Assembly: GCF_003935375.1 (NCBI RefSeq)
Contig: NZ_RHQM01000015.1
Location: forward strand, 82,070 to 146,069
DNA: 64,000 bases
Direction: 5' to 3'
Origin: Stutzerimonas xanthomarina
Lineage (GTDB): Bacteria; Pseudomonadota; Gammaproteobacteria; Pseudomonadales; Pseudomonadaceae
The position numbers were made by a program, and so were the translations under genes. Positions within the stretch are counted from its first letter, which is position 1. The number at the start of each line of letters is the position of its first letter. Below, one piece after another: positions 1 through 8,808 of the stretch. A model generated the notes under the pieces. It saw only the letters and a program-made list of their open reading frames with translations, searched no databases and was not told the origin of the DNA.

Positions 1-670
1 GGTAAACAAATCGCGCGGTGGGGCCATCCTGCTCAGGGAGCCTGATTTGCTGCACGCCATCCTCTGTGAGGTACGGCGAACTGTGCCGGCGCACATCCCG
101 GTCACCGCCAAGATGCGCCTGGGTTTCGACAGCCCGGACGGTGCACTCGATTGCGCTCGGGCGCTGGTGGACGGCGGGGCAGGTCAGTTGGTGGTGCATG
201 CGCGAACGAAGGTCGAAGGCTACAAGCCGCCAGCGCATTGGGAATGGGTGGCTCGCGTGCAGGAAGTCGTCGTGGTGCCGGTATACGCCAACGGCGATAT
301 CTGGTCGCTGGAAGACTGGCGTCGCTGTCGAGAAGTCAGCGGGACGGAAAACATCATGCTGGGTCGCGGGCTTGTTTCGCGGCCAGACCTGGCACGGCAG
401 ATCGCCGCCGCCGAACAGGGGCAAAGCATCGCCGAGATGAGCTGGGCAGAGTTCCAGCCCACATTGGTGGACTTCTGGCAGCAGGCGCGGGGCAAGATCG
501 CACCACGCTATGCGCCCGGCAGACTGAAGCAGTGGCTGGCTTTGCTTACGCGCAACTACCCCGAGGCGGTGGCGCTTTTCGCTGCGCTGCGTCGGGAAAA
601 CGACTGCGCGCGGATAGACACGATGCTCGGTGTCAATACCATGGGTATTCCGGTGGCGGCGCTGGGTTAG
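1..670 (+). CDS. dusC: tRNA-dihydrouridine(16) synthase DusC, 5' end missing
   Basis: This FMN- and NADPH-dependent enzyme reduces uridine 16 in the D loop of tRNA. The gene enters the window from the left and is read from base 2, so the N-terminus is missing, including the catalytic-Cys region expected there. About 222 residues remain. They begin with [11 protein letters not shown], which matches the conserved V-N-K segment just after the active-site loop. [18 protein letters not shown], the FMN-phosphate-binding YANGDI and [11 protein letters not shown] follow. The remaining length and the poorly conserved helical C-terminal part fit the DusC branch rather than DusA or DusB. It ends five bases before the convergent dehydrogenase gene. 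Confidence 0.9.
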   Translation, partial: VNKSRGGAILLREPDLLHAILCEVRRTVPAHIPVTAKMRLGFDSPDGALDCARALVDGGAGQLVVHARTKVEGYKPPAHWEWVARVQEVVVVPVYANGDIWSLEDWRRCREVSGTENIMLGRGLVSRPDLARQIAAAEQGQSIAEMSWAEFQPTLVDFWQQARGKIAPRYAPGRLKQWLALLTRNYPEAVALFAALRRENDCARIDTMLGVNTMGIPVAALG

Positions 671-675
671 ACCGA

Positions 676-1422
676 TCAGCGTCCGCCGCTGACGTCCAGT
701 AACGCGCCGGTGGTATAGCTGGCGCGCTCACTGGCGAGCCAGAGTATGGCTTCGGCAACTTCCTCGGCTTGCCCGCCGCGCCCCATGGGCACGCTTGCCT
801 TGACCCGCTCGATGCGATCCGGCTCGCCACCGCTGGCGTGAATCTCGGTATGGATCACACCGGGTCGTACCGCATTCACCCGAATGCCTTCGCCGGCCAC
901 TTCCCGGGCCAGCCCGACCGTCATGCTGTCGATAGCGCCCTTGGCCGCGGCATAGTCGATGTACTCCCCAGGCGCACCAAGCTGCGCGGCGATCGAGGAC
1001 AGATTGATGATCGAACCTCCCTGGCCGCCACGCTGAGTGGACATGCGCTTGATCGCCTCGCGTGCGCATAGAAAGCTGCCGATGACATTGGCACCGAGCA
1101 CGCGCGTCCAGCGGGCGGCGTCCATCTGCTCCAGGCGCATCTGCTGTTCGAGCATGCCGGCGTTGTTGACCAGCACATCGAGGCGGCCGAACTCGCGATC
1201 AATCATCTCGAACATCTGCACCACCTGACCCTCGTCAGCGACATCAGCCTTGACCGTGATTGCCGATACGCCCGCAGCGTGGACCTGTTCGAGCACCTGT
1301 TTCACCGCGTCTTCGCGTTGGTGATAGTTGAGGCACAGTGCGTAGCCCTGGTGGGCCGCCAGCCGGGCAGTGGCGGCGCCGATACCACGACTGGCACCTG
1401 TGATCAGCATGACTCTGGACAT
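676..1422 (-). CDS. SDR family NAD(P)-dependent oxidoreductase
   Basis: This is a classical short-chain dehydrogenase/reductase of 248 residues. The Rossmann nucleotide motif TGASRGIG is at residues 8-15, NNAG lies near residue 87, and the catalytic Ser falls in INLSSIAAQ. The Tyr-Lys pair is in YIDYAAAKGA at about residues 155-160. The start at 1422 is chosen over one nine codons upstream because GAGAGG lies seven bases before it and the Rossmann strand begins at once. The substrate cannot be read from the sequence; relatives act on sugars, 3-oxoacyl groups and many alcohols. It converges on dusC and is divergent from the Hsp20 gene. Confidence 0.85.
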   Translation of the reverse strand: MSRVMLITGASRGIGAATARLAAHQGYALCLNYHQREDAVKQVLEQVHAAGVSAITVKADVADEGQVVQMFEMIDREFGRLDVLVNNAGMLEQQMRLEQMDAARWTRVLGANVIGSFLCAREAIKRMSTQRGGQGGSIINLSSIAAQLGAPGEYIDYAAAKGAIDSMTVGLAREVAGEGIRVNAVRPGVIHTEIHASGGEPDRIERVKASVPMGRGGQAEEVAEAILWLASERASYTTGALLDVSGGR

Positions 1423-1552
1423 GGTGTTACCTCTCGTCAGCAGGCTCATTTTCTGTGCCTTGAAATCTGCAGAACGGTTCCTATCTAGAGATCAGCGGGA
1501 TGCCGAAGGCGGGTCCCGCCTGTTTCAACTCGCTGATTTCAGGAGGTTTATC

Positions 1553-1999
1553 ATGAGTTCGTTCCCCATGGCCCCTCTGTTCCGGCAATCCGTGGGCTTT
1601 GATCGTTTCAATGACCTGTTCGAGTCCGCGCTGCGCAACGACACCGGCAGCTCGTATCCACCCTATAACATCGAGAAACACGGTGACGATCAGTATCGAA
1701 TCGTGGTCGCGGCCGCCGGCTTCGAGGAGTCCGACCTCGATCTGCAGGTCGAGCGCAGCGTGCTGACCATCAGTGGCGGGCGGCGCGAAAGCGAGGCCGA
1801 GAATGTCACCTATCTGCATCAGGGAATCGCTCAGCGGGCGTTCAAGTTGTCGTTCCGGCTAGCCGACCACATCGAGGTGCAGGGCGCTGCGCTGAACAGT
1901 GGCCTGCTCAACATCGACCTGGTGCGCGTGGTGCCGGAAGAGGCCAAGCCCAAGCGCATCCCGATCAATGCCGATCAGCGACCCGCGCTGGAGGGTTGA
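1553..1999 (+). CDS. Hsp20/alpha-crystallin small heat-shock protein (IbpA-like)
   Basis: This 148-residue protein is an ATP-independent holdase that binds unfolding proteins in the cytoplasm. Residues 1-35 (SSFPMAPLFRQSVGFDRFNDLF) match the N-terminal arm of IbpA-type proteins. The alpha-crystallin domain (about 36-130) starts at YPPYNIEKHGDDQYRIVVAAAGF and includes LTISGGR and the GIAQRAFKLSFRLADHIEV stretch. The tail EAKPKRIPI supplies the I-x-I oligomerisation motif. AGGAGG lies eight bases before the ATG, which decides the start over longer in-frame readings. A strong hairpin terminator follows. No sigma-32 promoter or ROSE-type thermosensor was confidently recognised upstream. Confidence 0.92.
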   Translation: MSSFPMAPLFRQSVGFDRFNDLFESALRNDTGSSYPPYNIEKHGDDQYRIVVAAAGFEESDLDLQVERSVLTISGGRRESEAENVTYLHQGIAQRAFKLSFRLADHIEVQGAALNSGLLNIDLVRVVPEEAKPKRIPINADQRPALEG

Positions 2000-2014
2000 T
2001 CTGCAACGAAGAGA

Positions 2015-2039
2015 AGGGCGCCATAAGGCGCCCTTTTTT
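2015..2039 (+). terminator. Rho-independent terminator after the Hsp20 gene
   Basis: An eight-base stem AGGGCGCC/GGCGCCCT with the loop ATAA is followed directly by a run of six T. It starts 15 bases past the Hsp20 stop codon and separates it from the convergent LysR gene. Confidence 0.9.
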
Positions 2040-2056
2040 GTAGTTGTCTCGTCTGG

Positions 2057-2932
2057 TCAGTCACCGCGTTCAGCATCCAGCAGCGCCATGAAGGCTCTGG
2101 CCGCATTGGACAGGGTGCGTTCCCTGTGCAGGATGTAGCCAAGTTGCCGGGTCAGCTGAATGCCCGGCAGAGGCAGGCTGACTACCTGTTCGTCGAGCAT
2201 GCTGCGCGGTAGCACGCTCCAGGCAATCCCGATGGAGACCATCATCTTGATGGTCTCCATATAGTTGGTGCTCATGGTGATATTGGGCGTCAGGCCCTCA
2301 CGCTCGAACAGTCGCTGGGCGATGTGATGAGTGAAGGTGTTGCCGCCGGGAAAAACGGCAGGATGGCCGGCGACATCGGCAAGGCGAATATCCGCCTTGC
2401 CCGCCAGCGGGTGCTCGGGCGCGACGACGAAATCCAGCGGGTCGTCCCATACCTTCATTGCCCGGACCGGCTCGGCAGTCTGCGGCGCCAGGGTGATGAC
2501 CGCCAGTTCGGCGCGGCCATGCAGCACTTCGTCGTAGGCGACTTCCGAATCGAGAAAACGGATATCCAGGCTGACCTGAGGATAAGCGCGGGTGAACGCG
2601 CGCAGCAATGGCGGCAGGCGGTGCAGGCCGATGTGATGGCTGGTCGCCAGGCTCAGACGCCCGCCTATGTCGCCGTTGAGGTTGGTCAAGGCGCGGCGGG
2701 TGTCGTCCAGTACATTCAAAATCTGATAAGCCCGCGGCAGCAGGGCTCTTCCTGCCTCGGTCAGGCCTATCTCGCGGCCGAGCCGGTCGAACAGGCGTAC
2801 GTCCAGCTGCGACTCCAATGCGGCGATGCGTTTGCTGACTGCAGGCTGGGTCAGATGCAGGCGCTCCGCAGCCAACGAAAAACTGCCCGTTTCCGCGATG
2901 GCGATAAAGGCATTGAGGTTGGCCAGGTCCAT
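2057..2932 (-). CDS. LysR family transcriptional regulator divergent from leuC
   Basis: This is a 291-residue LysR-type regulator. The N-terminal winged helix-turn-helix (about 1-60) contains FSLAAERLHLTQPAVSKRI and the ALESQLDVRLFDR wing, and an effector-binding domain (about 90-290) follows. It is transcribed away from leuC. A perfect inverted repeat lies between the two genes where a LysR protein would bind, so control of leuCD and of itself is likely (inference). From memory, the same regulator-leuC arrangement occurs in P. aeruginosa. The effector is unknown; a leucine pathway intermediate would be the natural guess. Confidence 0.9.
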   Translation of the reverse strand: MDLANLNAFIAIAETGSFSLAAERLHLTQPAVSKRIAALESQLDVRLFDRLGREIGLTEAGRALLPRAYQILNVLDDTRRALTNLNGDIGGRLSLATSHHIGLHRLPPLLRAFTRAYPQVSLDIRFLDSEVAYDEVLHGRAELAVITLAPQTAEPVRAMKVWDDPLDFVVAPEHPLAGKADIRLADVAGHPAVFPGGNTFTHHIAQRLFEREGLTPNITMSTNYMETIKMMVSIGIAWSVLPRSMLDEQVVSLPLPGIQLTRQLGYILHRERTLSNAARAFMALLDAERGD

Positions 2933-2957
2933 GAACGATCTCTATCCGGTGGTAATG

Positions 2958-2978
2958 AGCATTCCTGAGGGGAATGCT
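2958..2978. promoter_or_regulatory. Candidate LysR operator between the regulator and leuC
   Basis: AGCATTCC and GGAATGCT form a perfect 8-base inverted repeat around a 5-base spacer. The dyad contains a T-N11-A core of the LysR type. Its centre (2968) is about 65 bases before the leuC transcription start predicted from the promoter at 2998-3026, the usual position of a LysR recognition site. Binding itself is inferred. Confidence 0.6.
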
Positions 2979-2997
2979 TGGGATGAAAAATATGAAT

Positions 2998-3026
2998 TTG
3001 AGTAATTGAATGCAAGTCCCTAGCAT
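2998..3026 (+). promoter_or_regulatory. Candidate sigma-70 promoter for leuCD
   Basis: TTGAGT (-35) and TAGCAT (-10) are 17 bases apart and end 60 bases before the leuC start codon. Transcription would begin near 3033. The modest match to consensus fits a promoter that needs an activator. Confidence 0.5.
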
Positions 3027-3085
3027 CGTCCCCATAAGCGCAAGGGCTATTCGCCCCGCATAGAAAGCAGATGAGGAAAAGTCCG

Positions 3086-4513
3086 ATGGCCGGCAAGACG
3101 CTCTACGACAAGCTCTGGGAAATGCACGAGGTGAAACGTCGCGACGATGGTTCGTCGCTGATCTACATCGACCGCCACATCCTGCATGAAGTGACTTCGC
3201 CACAAGCGTTCGAAGGTCTGCGTCTGGCCAACCGCAAGCCATGGCGCATCGACGCCAATATCGCCACGCCGGACCACAACGTGCCGACCACCAAGGGCGA
3301 GCGTCAGGGCGGCCTGGAAGCCATCGCTGACGAGGTCTCGCGCATCCAGGTACAGACGCTGGACGAGAACTGCGATGACTTCGGCATCCTCGAATTCAAG
3401 ATGAACGATGTGCGTCAGGGCATCGTTCACGTCATCGGCCCGGAGCAGGGCGCGACATTGCCCGGCATGACCGTGGTGTGCGGTGACTCGCATACCTCCA
3501 CCCACGGCGCCTTCGGCGCGCTGGCCCACGGCATCGGCACCTCCGAGGTCGAGCATGTGCTCGCCACCCAGTGCCTGGTCGCCAAGAAGATGAAGAACAT
3601 GCAGGTGCGCGTCGAGGGCAAACTGCCGTTCGGCGTCACCGCCAAGGACATCGTGCTGGCCGTGATCGGCAAGATCGGTACCGCCGGCGGCAATGGCCAT
3701 GCCCTGGAATTCGCCGGCAGCGCGATTCGCGATCTGTCCATGGAAGGGCGCATGACCATCTGCAACATGTCCATCGAGGCCGGTGCCCGCGTAGGCATGG
3801 TGGCGGTGGATGAAAAGACCATCGCCTACGTCGAAGGGCGTCCGTTCGCGCCGAAGGGCGACGACTGGGACAAGGCGGTCGAGCTGTGGAAAGGCCTGGT
3901 CTCTGATGACGACGCGGTGTTCGACACCGTCGTCGAACTCAAGGCCGAGGACATCAAGCCGCAGGTCAGCTGGGGCACTTCGCCGGAAATGGTGCTGGCT
4001 GTCGATCAGAGCGTGCCGGACCCCGCCGCCGAAGCCGACCCGGTCAAGCGCGATTCCATCGTTCGTGCGCTGAAGTACATGGGCCTGGCGGCCAACCAGC
4101 CGATCACCGATATCAAGCTGGACCGCGTATTCATTGGTTCCTGCACCAACTCGCGGATCGAGGATCTGCGTGCCGCAGCTGAGGTCGCCAAGGGCCGCAA
4201 GGTGGCCGCGAACGTCAAGCAGGCGATGGTTGTGCCGGGCTCCGGCCTGGTGAAGCAGCAGGCCGAGGCTGAAGGGTTGGACAAGATCTTCGTCGAGGCT
4301 GGCTTCGAGTGGCGCGAGCCGGGTTGCTCCATGTGCCTGGCGATGAACCCCGACAAGCTGGGCAGCGGCGAGCATTGCGCCTCGACTTCCAATCGCAACT
4401 TCGAGGGGCGTCAGGGCGCTGGTGGACGCACACACTTGGTCAGCCCGGCCATGGCGGCCGCTGCGGCGGTAACCGGCCATTTCATCGATGTACGCGAACT
4501 GGTCCAGGCCTGA
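3086..4513 (+). CDS. leuC: 3-isopropylmalate dehydratase large subunit
   Basis: LeuC, together with LeuD, isomerises 2-isopropylmalate to 3-isopropylmalate in leucine synthesis. It carries the [4Fe-4S] cluster of the aconitase family. The 475-residue length is normal. Cluster cysteines are visible in IGSCTNSR (about residue 350) and in [13 protein letters not shown] (about 410-415), and the family motif [14 protein letters not shown] lies near residue 130. The start at 3086 is preferred to an ATG five codons earlier because GAGGA lies eight bases upstream and [11 protein letters not shown] is the conserved beginning. leuD follows 11 bases after the stop, so the two subunits are co-transcribed. 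Confidence 0.97.
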   Translation: MAGKTLYDKLWEMHEVKRRDDGSSLIYIDRHILHEVTSPQAFEGLRLANRKPWRIDANIATPDHNVPTTKGERQGGLEAIADEVSRIQVQTLDENCDDFGILEFKMNDVRQGIVHVIGPEQGATLPGMTVVCGDSHTSTHGAFGALAHGIGTSEVEHVLATQCLVAKKMKNMQVRVEGKLPFGVTAKDIVLAVIGKIGTAGGNGHALEFAGSAIRDLSMEGRMTICNMSIEAGARVGMVAVDEKTIAYVEGRPFAPKGDDWDKAVELWKGLVSDDDAVFDTVVELKAEDIKPQVSWGTSPEMVLAVDQSVPDPAAEADPVKRDSIVRALKYMGLAANQPITDIKLDRVFIGSCTNSRIEDLRAAAEVAKGRKVAANVKQAMVVPGSGLVKQQAEAEGLDKIFVEAGFEWREPGCSMCLAMNPDKLGSGEHCASTSNRNFEGRQGAGGRTHLVSPAMAAAAAVTGHFIDVRELVQA

Positions 4514-4524
4514 GGAGATAACGG

Positions 4525-5172
4525 ATGAAAGCCTTTACCCAACACACCGGCCTGGTCTGTCCGCTGGATCGTGCCAACGTCGATACCGATCAGATCATCC
4601 CGAAGCAGTTTCTCAAGTCCATCAAGCGCACCGGCTTTGGCCCTAATCTGTTCGATGAGTGGCGCTACCTGGACGTCGGCCAGCCGAATCAGGATTGCTC
4701 GCAGCGTCCGGTGAACAAGGACTTCGTGCTGAACTTCCCGCGCTACCAGGGCGCCAGCGTGCTGCTGGCGCGTGAGAACTTCGGCTGCGGCTCCTCCCGC
4801 GAGCACGCGCCGTGGGCCCTGGAGGAGTACGGTTTCCGTACGATCATCGCGCCGAGCTTTGCCGACATTTTCTACAACAACAGCTTCAAGAACGGCCTGC
4901 TGCCGATCGTGCTGAAGGAAGAGGAAGTCGATGAGCTGTTCGCACAGGCCGAAGCCAACGAAGGCTACCAGCTGACCGTGGACCTCGCTGCGCAGGTCGT
5001 GACACGCCCGGACGGCAAGCAGTACGACTTTGAAGTCGATGCCTTCCGCAAGCACTGCCTGCTCAACGGCCTCGACGATATCGGCCTGACGCTGCAAGAC
5101 GCGGACGCGATCAAGGCGTTCGAGACCCGTCACCAGCAGAGCCAGCCATGGCTGTTCGGCGCCATCAAGTGA
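4525..5172 (+). CDS. leuD: 3-isopropylmalate dehydratase small subunit
   Basis: LeuD provides the swivelling domain that completes the isopropylmalate isomerase active site with LeuC. The protein has the usual length of 215 residues. It starts [22 protein letters not shown] and contains the conserved [10 protein letters not shown] and the [14 protein letters not shown] loop (about 90-103), whose Ser-Arg residues contact the substrate. GAGGAGATAACGG precedes the start codon. The spacing from leuC implies one transcript. leuB lies 96 bases further on, with a repeat-like spacer between. Confidence 0.97.
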   Translation: MKAFTQHTGLVCPLDRANVDTDQIIPKQFLKSIKRTGFGPNLFDEWRYLDVGQPNQDCSQRPVNKDFVLNFPRYQGASVLLARENFGCGSSREHAPWALEEYGFRTIIAPSFADIFYNNSFKNGLLPIVLKEEEVDELFAQAEANEGYQLTVDLAAQVVTRPDGKQYDFEVDAFRKHCLLNGLDDIGLTLQDADAIKAFETRHQQSQPWLFGAIK

Positions 5173-5183
5173 GATAAGGGCAA

Positions 5184-5246
5184 GGTGGATGAGGCGTCAT
5201 CCATCCACTTGCAGGGTTTCGGTGGATGAACACAACGGCGTCCACC
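5184..5246. repeat. Pair of REP-like inverted repeats between leuD and leuB
   Basis: Two related units start with GGTGGATGA: one at 5184-5208, ending TCATCCATCCAC, and one at 5221-5246, ending CGTCCACC. Each can fold on itself, and the GGTGGATG...TCCACC layout resembles the dispersed REP/BIME elements of pseudomonads. They occupy most of the 96-base gap. Only these two copies were noticed in the window. Confidence 0.5.
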
Positions 5247-5268
5247 CAAGTGAAAATCGAGGAATGTG

Positions 5269-6351
5269 ATGAGTAAACAGATTCTGGTTCTGCCCGGTGA
5301 TGGTATCGGCCCGGAGATCATGGCCGAGGCGGTCAAGGCTCTGCAGCTGGCCAATGACAAGTTCCAGCTGGACTTCGAGCTGAGCTATGACGAGTTGGGT
5401 GGCGCAGCGGTCGACAAATATGGCGTGCCGCTGGCCGACGAAACCCTTGCGCGTGCACGTGCTGCCGATGCCATTCTGCTTGGCGCGGTGGGAGGCCCGA
5501 AGTGGGACAAGATCGATCCAGCCATTCGTCCCGAGCGCGGTCTGCTGAAGATTCGCTCCGAGCTGGGGCTGTTCGGTAACCTGCGTCCGGCACTGCTCTA
5601 CCCGCAACTGGCCGATGCGTCGTCGCTGAAGCCTGAGATCGTGGCTGGTCTGGATATCCTCATCGTTCGCGAGTTGACCGGCGGCATTTATTTCGGCAAG
5701 CCGCGCGAAAGCAAGGTGCTGGAGAACGGTGAGCGCATGGCGTACGACACGCTGCCGTACAGTGAAAGCGAAATCCGTCGCATCGCCAAGGTCGGCTTCG
5801 ACATGGCGATGGTGCGCAACAAGAAGCTCTGTTCGGTGGACAAGGCCAACGTGCTGGCGTCCAGCCAGCTGTGGCGTGCTGTGGTCGAGGAAGTGGCCAA
5901 GGACTATCCCGAGATCGAGCTGAGCCACATGTACGTCGACAATGCGGCAATGCAGCTGGTGCGTGCACCGAAGCAGTTCGACGTGATCGTCACCGACAAC
6001 ATGTTTGGCGACATCCTCTCCGACGAGGCATCGATGCTGACCGGTTCCATCGGCATGCTGCCGTCCGCCTCGCTGGATGCGGGCAACAAGGGCATGTACG
6101 AGCCGTGCCACGGTTCAGCGCCGGATATCGCTGGCCAGGGCATCGCCAATCCGTTGGCGACCATCCTGTCCGTTTCGATGATGCTGCGTTACAGCTTCAA
6201 TCAGGTAGCGGCAGCCGATGCCATCGAGCAGGCGGTGAGTGATGTGCTCGATCAGGGCCTGCGTACCGGTGATATCTGGTCGGAAGGTTGTACCAAGGTC
6301 GGTACTCAGGCGATGGGCGATGCAGTAGTCGCGGCCCTCGCGAAGTTGTAA
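5269..6351 (+). CDS. leuB: 3-isopropylmalate dehydrogenase
   Basis: LeuB oxidises and decarboxylates 3-isopropylmalate to 2-oxoisocaproate with NAD+, the last pathway step before transamination to leucine. The 360-residue protein begins [18 protein letters not shown]. Substrate-binding arginines lie around [20 protein letters not shown], the catalytic Tyr is in GGIYFGKPR (about residue 145) and the Lys in [16 protein letters not shown] (about 195). The metal-binding aspartates are in [17 protein letters not shown] (about 245-255). GAGGAATGTG precedes the ATG; the GTG one codon earlier is less likely. It may share the leuCD transcript or use its own start. Confidence 0.97.
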   Translation: MSKQILVLPGDGIGPEIMAEAVKALQLANDKFQLDFELSYDELGGAAVDKYGVPLADETLARARAADAILLGAVGGPKWDKIDPAIRPERGLLKIRSELGLFGNLRPALLYPQLADASSLKPEIVAGLDILIVRELTGGIYFGKPRESKVLENGERMAYDTLPYSESEIRRIAKVGFDMAMVRNKKLCSVDKANVLASSQLWRAVVEEVAKDYPEIELSHMYVDNAAMQLVRAPKQFDVIVTDNMFGDILSDEASMLTGSIGMLPSASLDAGNKGMYEPCHGSAPDIAGQGIANPLATILSVSMMLRYSFNQVAAADAIEQAVSDVLDQGLRTGDIWSEGCTKVGTQAMGDAVVAALAKL

Positions 6352-6405
6352 TCTTCTGGCCCGCCTTAATCTGCGCGGGCCACTTTTTCTATAGGTGTAG
6401 TTGCG

Positions 6406-7518
6406 ATGAAACGTGTAGGTCTGATCGGTTGGCGCGGTATGGTCGGTTCCGTGCTCATGCAGCGGATGCTGGAAGAGCGGGATTTCGACCTGATCGAGCC
6501 CGTGTTCTTCACCACTTCCAATGTCGGCGGCCAGGGCCCCGATATTGGCAAGGAAACCGCTGCGCTGAAGGACGCCTACAGCATCGACGAGCTGAAAGGC
6601 CTCGATGTGATCCTGACCTGTCAGGGCGGCGACTACACCAATGAAGTCTTCCCTAAGCTGCGTGAAGCGGGCTGGCAGGGCTACTGGATCGACGCGGCGT
6701 CCTCGCTGCGTATGCAGGACGATGCGGTGATCGTGCTCGATCCGGTGAACCGTCGCGTGATCGACCAGCAACTGGATGCCGGCACCAAGAACTACATCGG
6801 CGGCAACTGCACCGTCAGCCTGGCGCTGATGGGCCTTGGCGGTCTGTTCGAAGCCGGTCTGGTCGAGTGGATGAGCGCGATGACCTATCAGGCAGCCTCC
6901 GGCGCTGGCGCGCAGAACATGCGCGAACTGATCAAGCAGATGGGTGCAATCAATGCGGCCGTGGCCGATGATCTGGCCAATCCCGCCAGCGCGATCCTGG
7001 ATATCGACCGTAAGGTGGCTGAAACCCAGCGTAGCGAAGCATTCCCGGTCGACAATTTCGGCGTGCCGCTGGCCGGCAGCCTGATTCCTTACATCGACAA
7101 GGAGTTGCCGAATGGGCAGAGCCGCGAAGAGTGGAAGGCGCAGGCTGAGACCAACAAGATCCTTGGTCGATTCAAGAGTCCGATCCCGGTTGACGGCATC
7201 TGCGTGCGCGTGGGTGCCATGCGTTGCCACAGCCAGGCGCTGACCATCAAGCTGAACAAGGATGTGCCGATCTCCGATATCGAAGGGCTGATCAGCCAGC
7301 ACAATCCCTGGGTCAAGCTGGTGCCGAATCATCGTGATGCCAGCATGCAGGAGCTGAGTCCGGCCGCAGTCACCGGAACGCTAAGCGTGCCGGTCGGCCG
7401 TCTGCGCAAGCTCAACATGGGCTCGCACTACCTGGGCGCGTTCACCGTGGGCGACCAGCTGCTGTGGGGCGCCGCGGAGCCGCTGCGGCGCATGTTGCGT
7501 ATCCTGCTGGAGCGTTGA
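6406..7518 (+). CDS. asd: Aspartate-semialdehyde dehydrogenase
   Basis: Asd reduces aspartyl phosphate with NADPH to aspartate semialdehyde, the branch point to lysine, diaminopimelate, threonine and methionine. At 370 residues it has the length of the gammaproteobacterial form. The nucleotide loop [14 protein letters not shown] is at residues 8-21 and the catalytic Cys135 is in [32 protein letters not shown] holds the active-site His near residue 275. A hairpin terminator follows 22 bases after the stop. A paralogue lacking these catalytic residues comes next on the same strand. Confidence 0.97.
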   Translation: MKRVGLIGWRGMVGSVLMQRMLEERDFDLIEPVFFTTSNVGGQGPDIGKETAALKDAYSIDELKGLDVILTCQGGDYTNEVFPKLREAGWQGYWIDAASSLRMQDDAVIVLDPVNRRVIDQQLDAGTKNYIGGNCTVSLALMGLGGLFEAGLVEWMSAMTYQAASGAGAQNMRELIKQMGAINAAVADDLANPASAILDIDRKVAETQRSEAFPVDNFGVPLAGSLIPYIDKELPNGQSREEWKAQAETNKILGRFKSPIPVDGICVRVGAMRCHSQALTIKLNKDVPISDIEGLISQHNPWVKLVPNHRDASMQELSPAAVTGTLSVPVGRLRKLNMGSHYLGAFTVGDQLLWGAAEPLRRMLRILLER

Positions 7519-7540
7519 TGCGCTCTCGATGAAGTGCCAG

Positions 7541-7570
7541 ACGCCGCGACTTGTTCGCGGCGTTTTCGTT
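7541..7570 (+). terminator. Rho-independent terminator after asd
   Basis: The stem ACGCCGCGA/TCGCGGCGT is nine perfect pairs with the loop CTTGT. The T-rich tail TTTCGTTT follows. It separates asd from the asd-like gene at 7654. Confidence 0.8.
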
Positions 7571-7653
7571 TATGCGATGTGCCGCTCGGCGGCATTGGTT
7601 GCAGTGGTCTGCCATTTCGCTACAGTGCCGATCCTTAGTGCGTGGAGGTGACG

Positions 7654-8664
7654 ATGCCCACAGGTGTCGGTGTTGCGGTCGTAGGTGCGGTCAGCCTGGT
7701 AGGCGAAGCACTGGTCGAGGTGCTCGAGGAGCGGACGTTTCCGGTTGCCGAGCTGTATCTGTTGGGTGATAGCGAGGATGTCGGGCACACGGTGCCATTC
7801 AAGGGCCGGAATCTGCGTGTAGGCGAGGCGGATCGCTTCGACTTCAATCGGGCGCAGCTGGTGTTTCTGGTCGGTGCTTCGGAATTGGTGAGCGAGTGTC
7901 ACGTCAAGGCAGTAGCGGCAGGCTGCCGAATCGTCGATCTGTCAGGCTCGATTCCCGTCAAGCAGCAGCTTTGCGTGGTGCCAGAGGTTAACGGCGGGCT
8001 GCTCGATTCGTTGCCCGATCAGCGCGCCATTGCCAGTCCACTGCCTGAAGCGGTCGCTCTGGCCATCGCATTGAAGCCGATCCAGCAACAGCTGGATTTG
8101 CATCGCGTGACTGTTACGGCCTGTTTGCCGGTATCAAGTCGTGGTGCGGCGGGCGTGAAGGAGCTTGCCCGGCAGACATCCGAATTGCTCAATGCGCGCC
8201 CTTTGGAGCCCCGAATATTCGGCCGGCAGATGGCTTTCAATATGCTCGCACAAGCCGAGGCGGTCGACGCGCAAGGATATGGAGCGCAGGAACGGCGTCT
8301 GGTTGAAGAGCTTCGTCAGCTCCTGGATATGCCTGAACTCGCCGTCTCTGTTACGTTCGTTCAAGCTCCGGTGTTCTTCGGAGAGAGCCTCATCGTCTCG
8401 TTGCAGGGTCGCGTCGAGGCCGATATGCCAGCGCTGTCTGCGGCTCTCGACGCGGCGCCAGGGGTTGAGCTGGTGGAGTCGGATGACTATCCGACAGCGG
8501 TTGGTGACGCAGTCGGGCAGGAGGCGATCTATGTTGGAAGACTTCGTCGAGGCATCTGCGATCCACGGGAAGTCAATTTGTGGATTGTGTCTGATAACGT
8601 GCGAAAAGGCGCGGCACTAAACGCTGTGCAGTCTGGTGAGTTGTTGATAAAAGACTATCTGTAA
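7654..8664 (+). CDS. Aspartate-semialdehyde dehydrogenase-like protein lacking catalytic residues (USG-1 type)
   Basis: This 336-residue protein has the Asd fold, with the nucleotide loop VVGAVSLVGEALVEVL at about 9-24 and conserved VPEVNGG near 108-114. The segment that should read NPNCST is SPLPEA, placing Pro131 where the catalytic Cys belongs. The later loop reads QAPVFFGES where enzymes of this family have R-x-P...GHS, so the substrate Arg and the His are also replaced. Dehydrogenase activity is therefore not expected; a structural or regulatory role is inference. The ATG at 7654 is chosen because GGAGGTG lies just before it. From memory, pseudomonads keep this gene between asd and fimV. 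Confidence 0.85.
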   Translation: MPTGVGVAVVGAVSLVGEALVEVLEERTFPVAELYLLGDSEDVGHTVPFKGRNLRVGEADRFDFNRAQLVFLVGASELVSECHVKAVAAGCRIVDLSGSIPVKQQLCVVPEVNGGLLDSLPDQRAIASPLPEAVALAIALKPIQQQLDLHRVTVTACLPVSSRGAAGVKELARQTSELLNARPLEPRIFGRQMAFNMLAQAEAVDAQGYGAQERRLVEELRQLLDMPELAVSVTFVQAPVFFGESLIVSLQGRVEADMPALSAALDAAPGVELVESDDYPTAVGDAVGQEAIYVGRLRRGICDPREVNLWIVSDNVRKGAALNAVQSGELLIKDYL

Positions 8665-8808
8665 AAGATACTTACTGGTAATTCAAAGAATATTTCTAGC
8701 CGATGCGCTGAACGGCTTATCGCTGATGGGGAGCCACCGCCAGGTGGCGCGGGCAGTGACATAAGACCCTCTCGTAGTTCGAGAAAAAGATAAACAAGGG
8801 ATTAAATA

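Noticed and set aside
676..1422. SDR gene as the displaced dehydrogenase recalled between metZ and xcpQ in P. aeruginosa
   Set aside because: SDR proteins are too numerous to equate without an alignment; the resemblance is only at family level.
3047..4480. 477-codon minus-strand frame opposite leuC
   Set aside because: It is antisense to a certain leuC gene and shows no recognisable domain.
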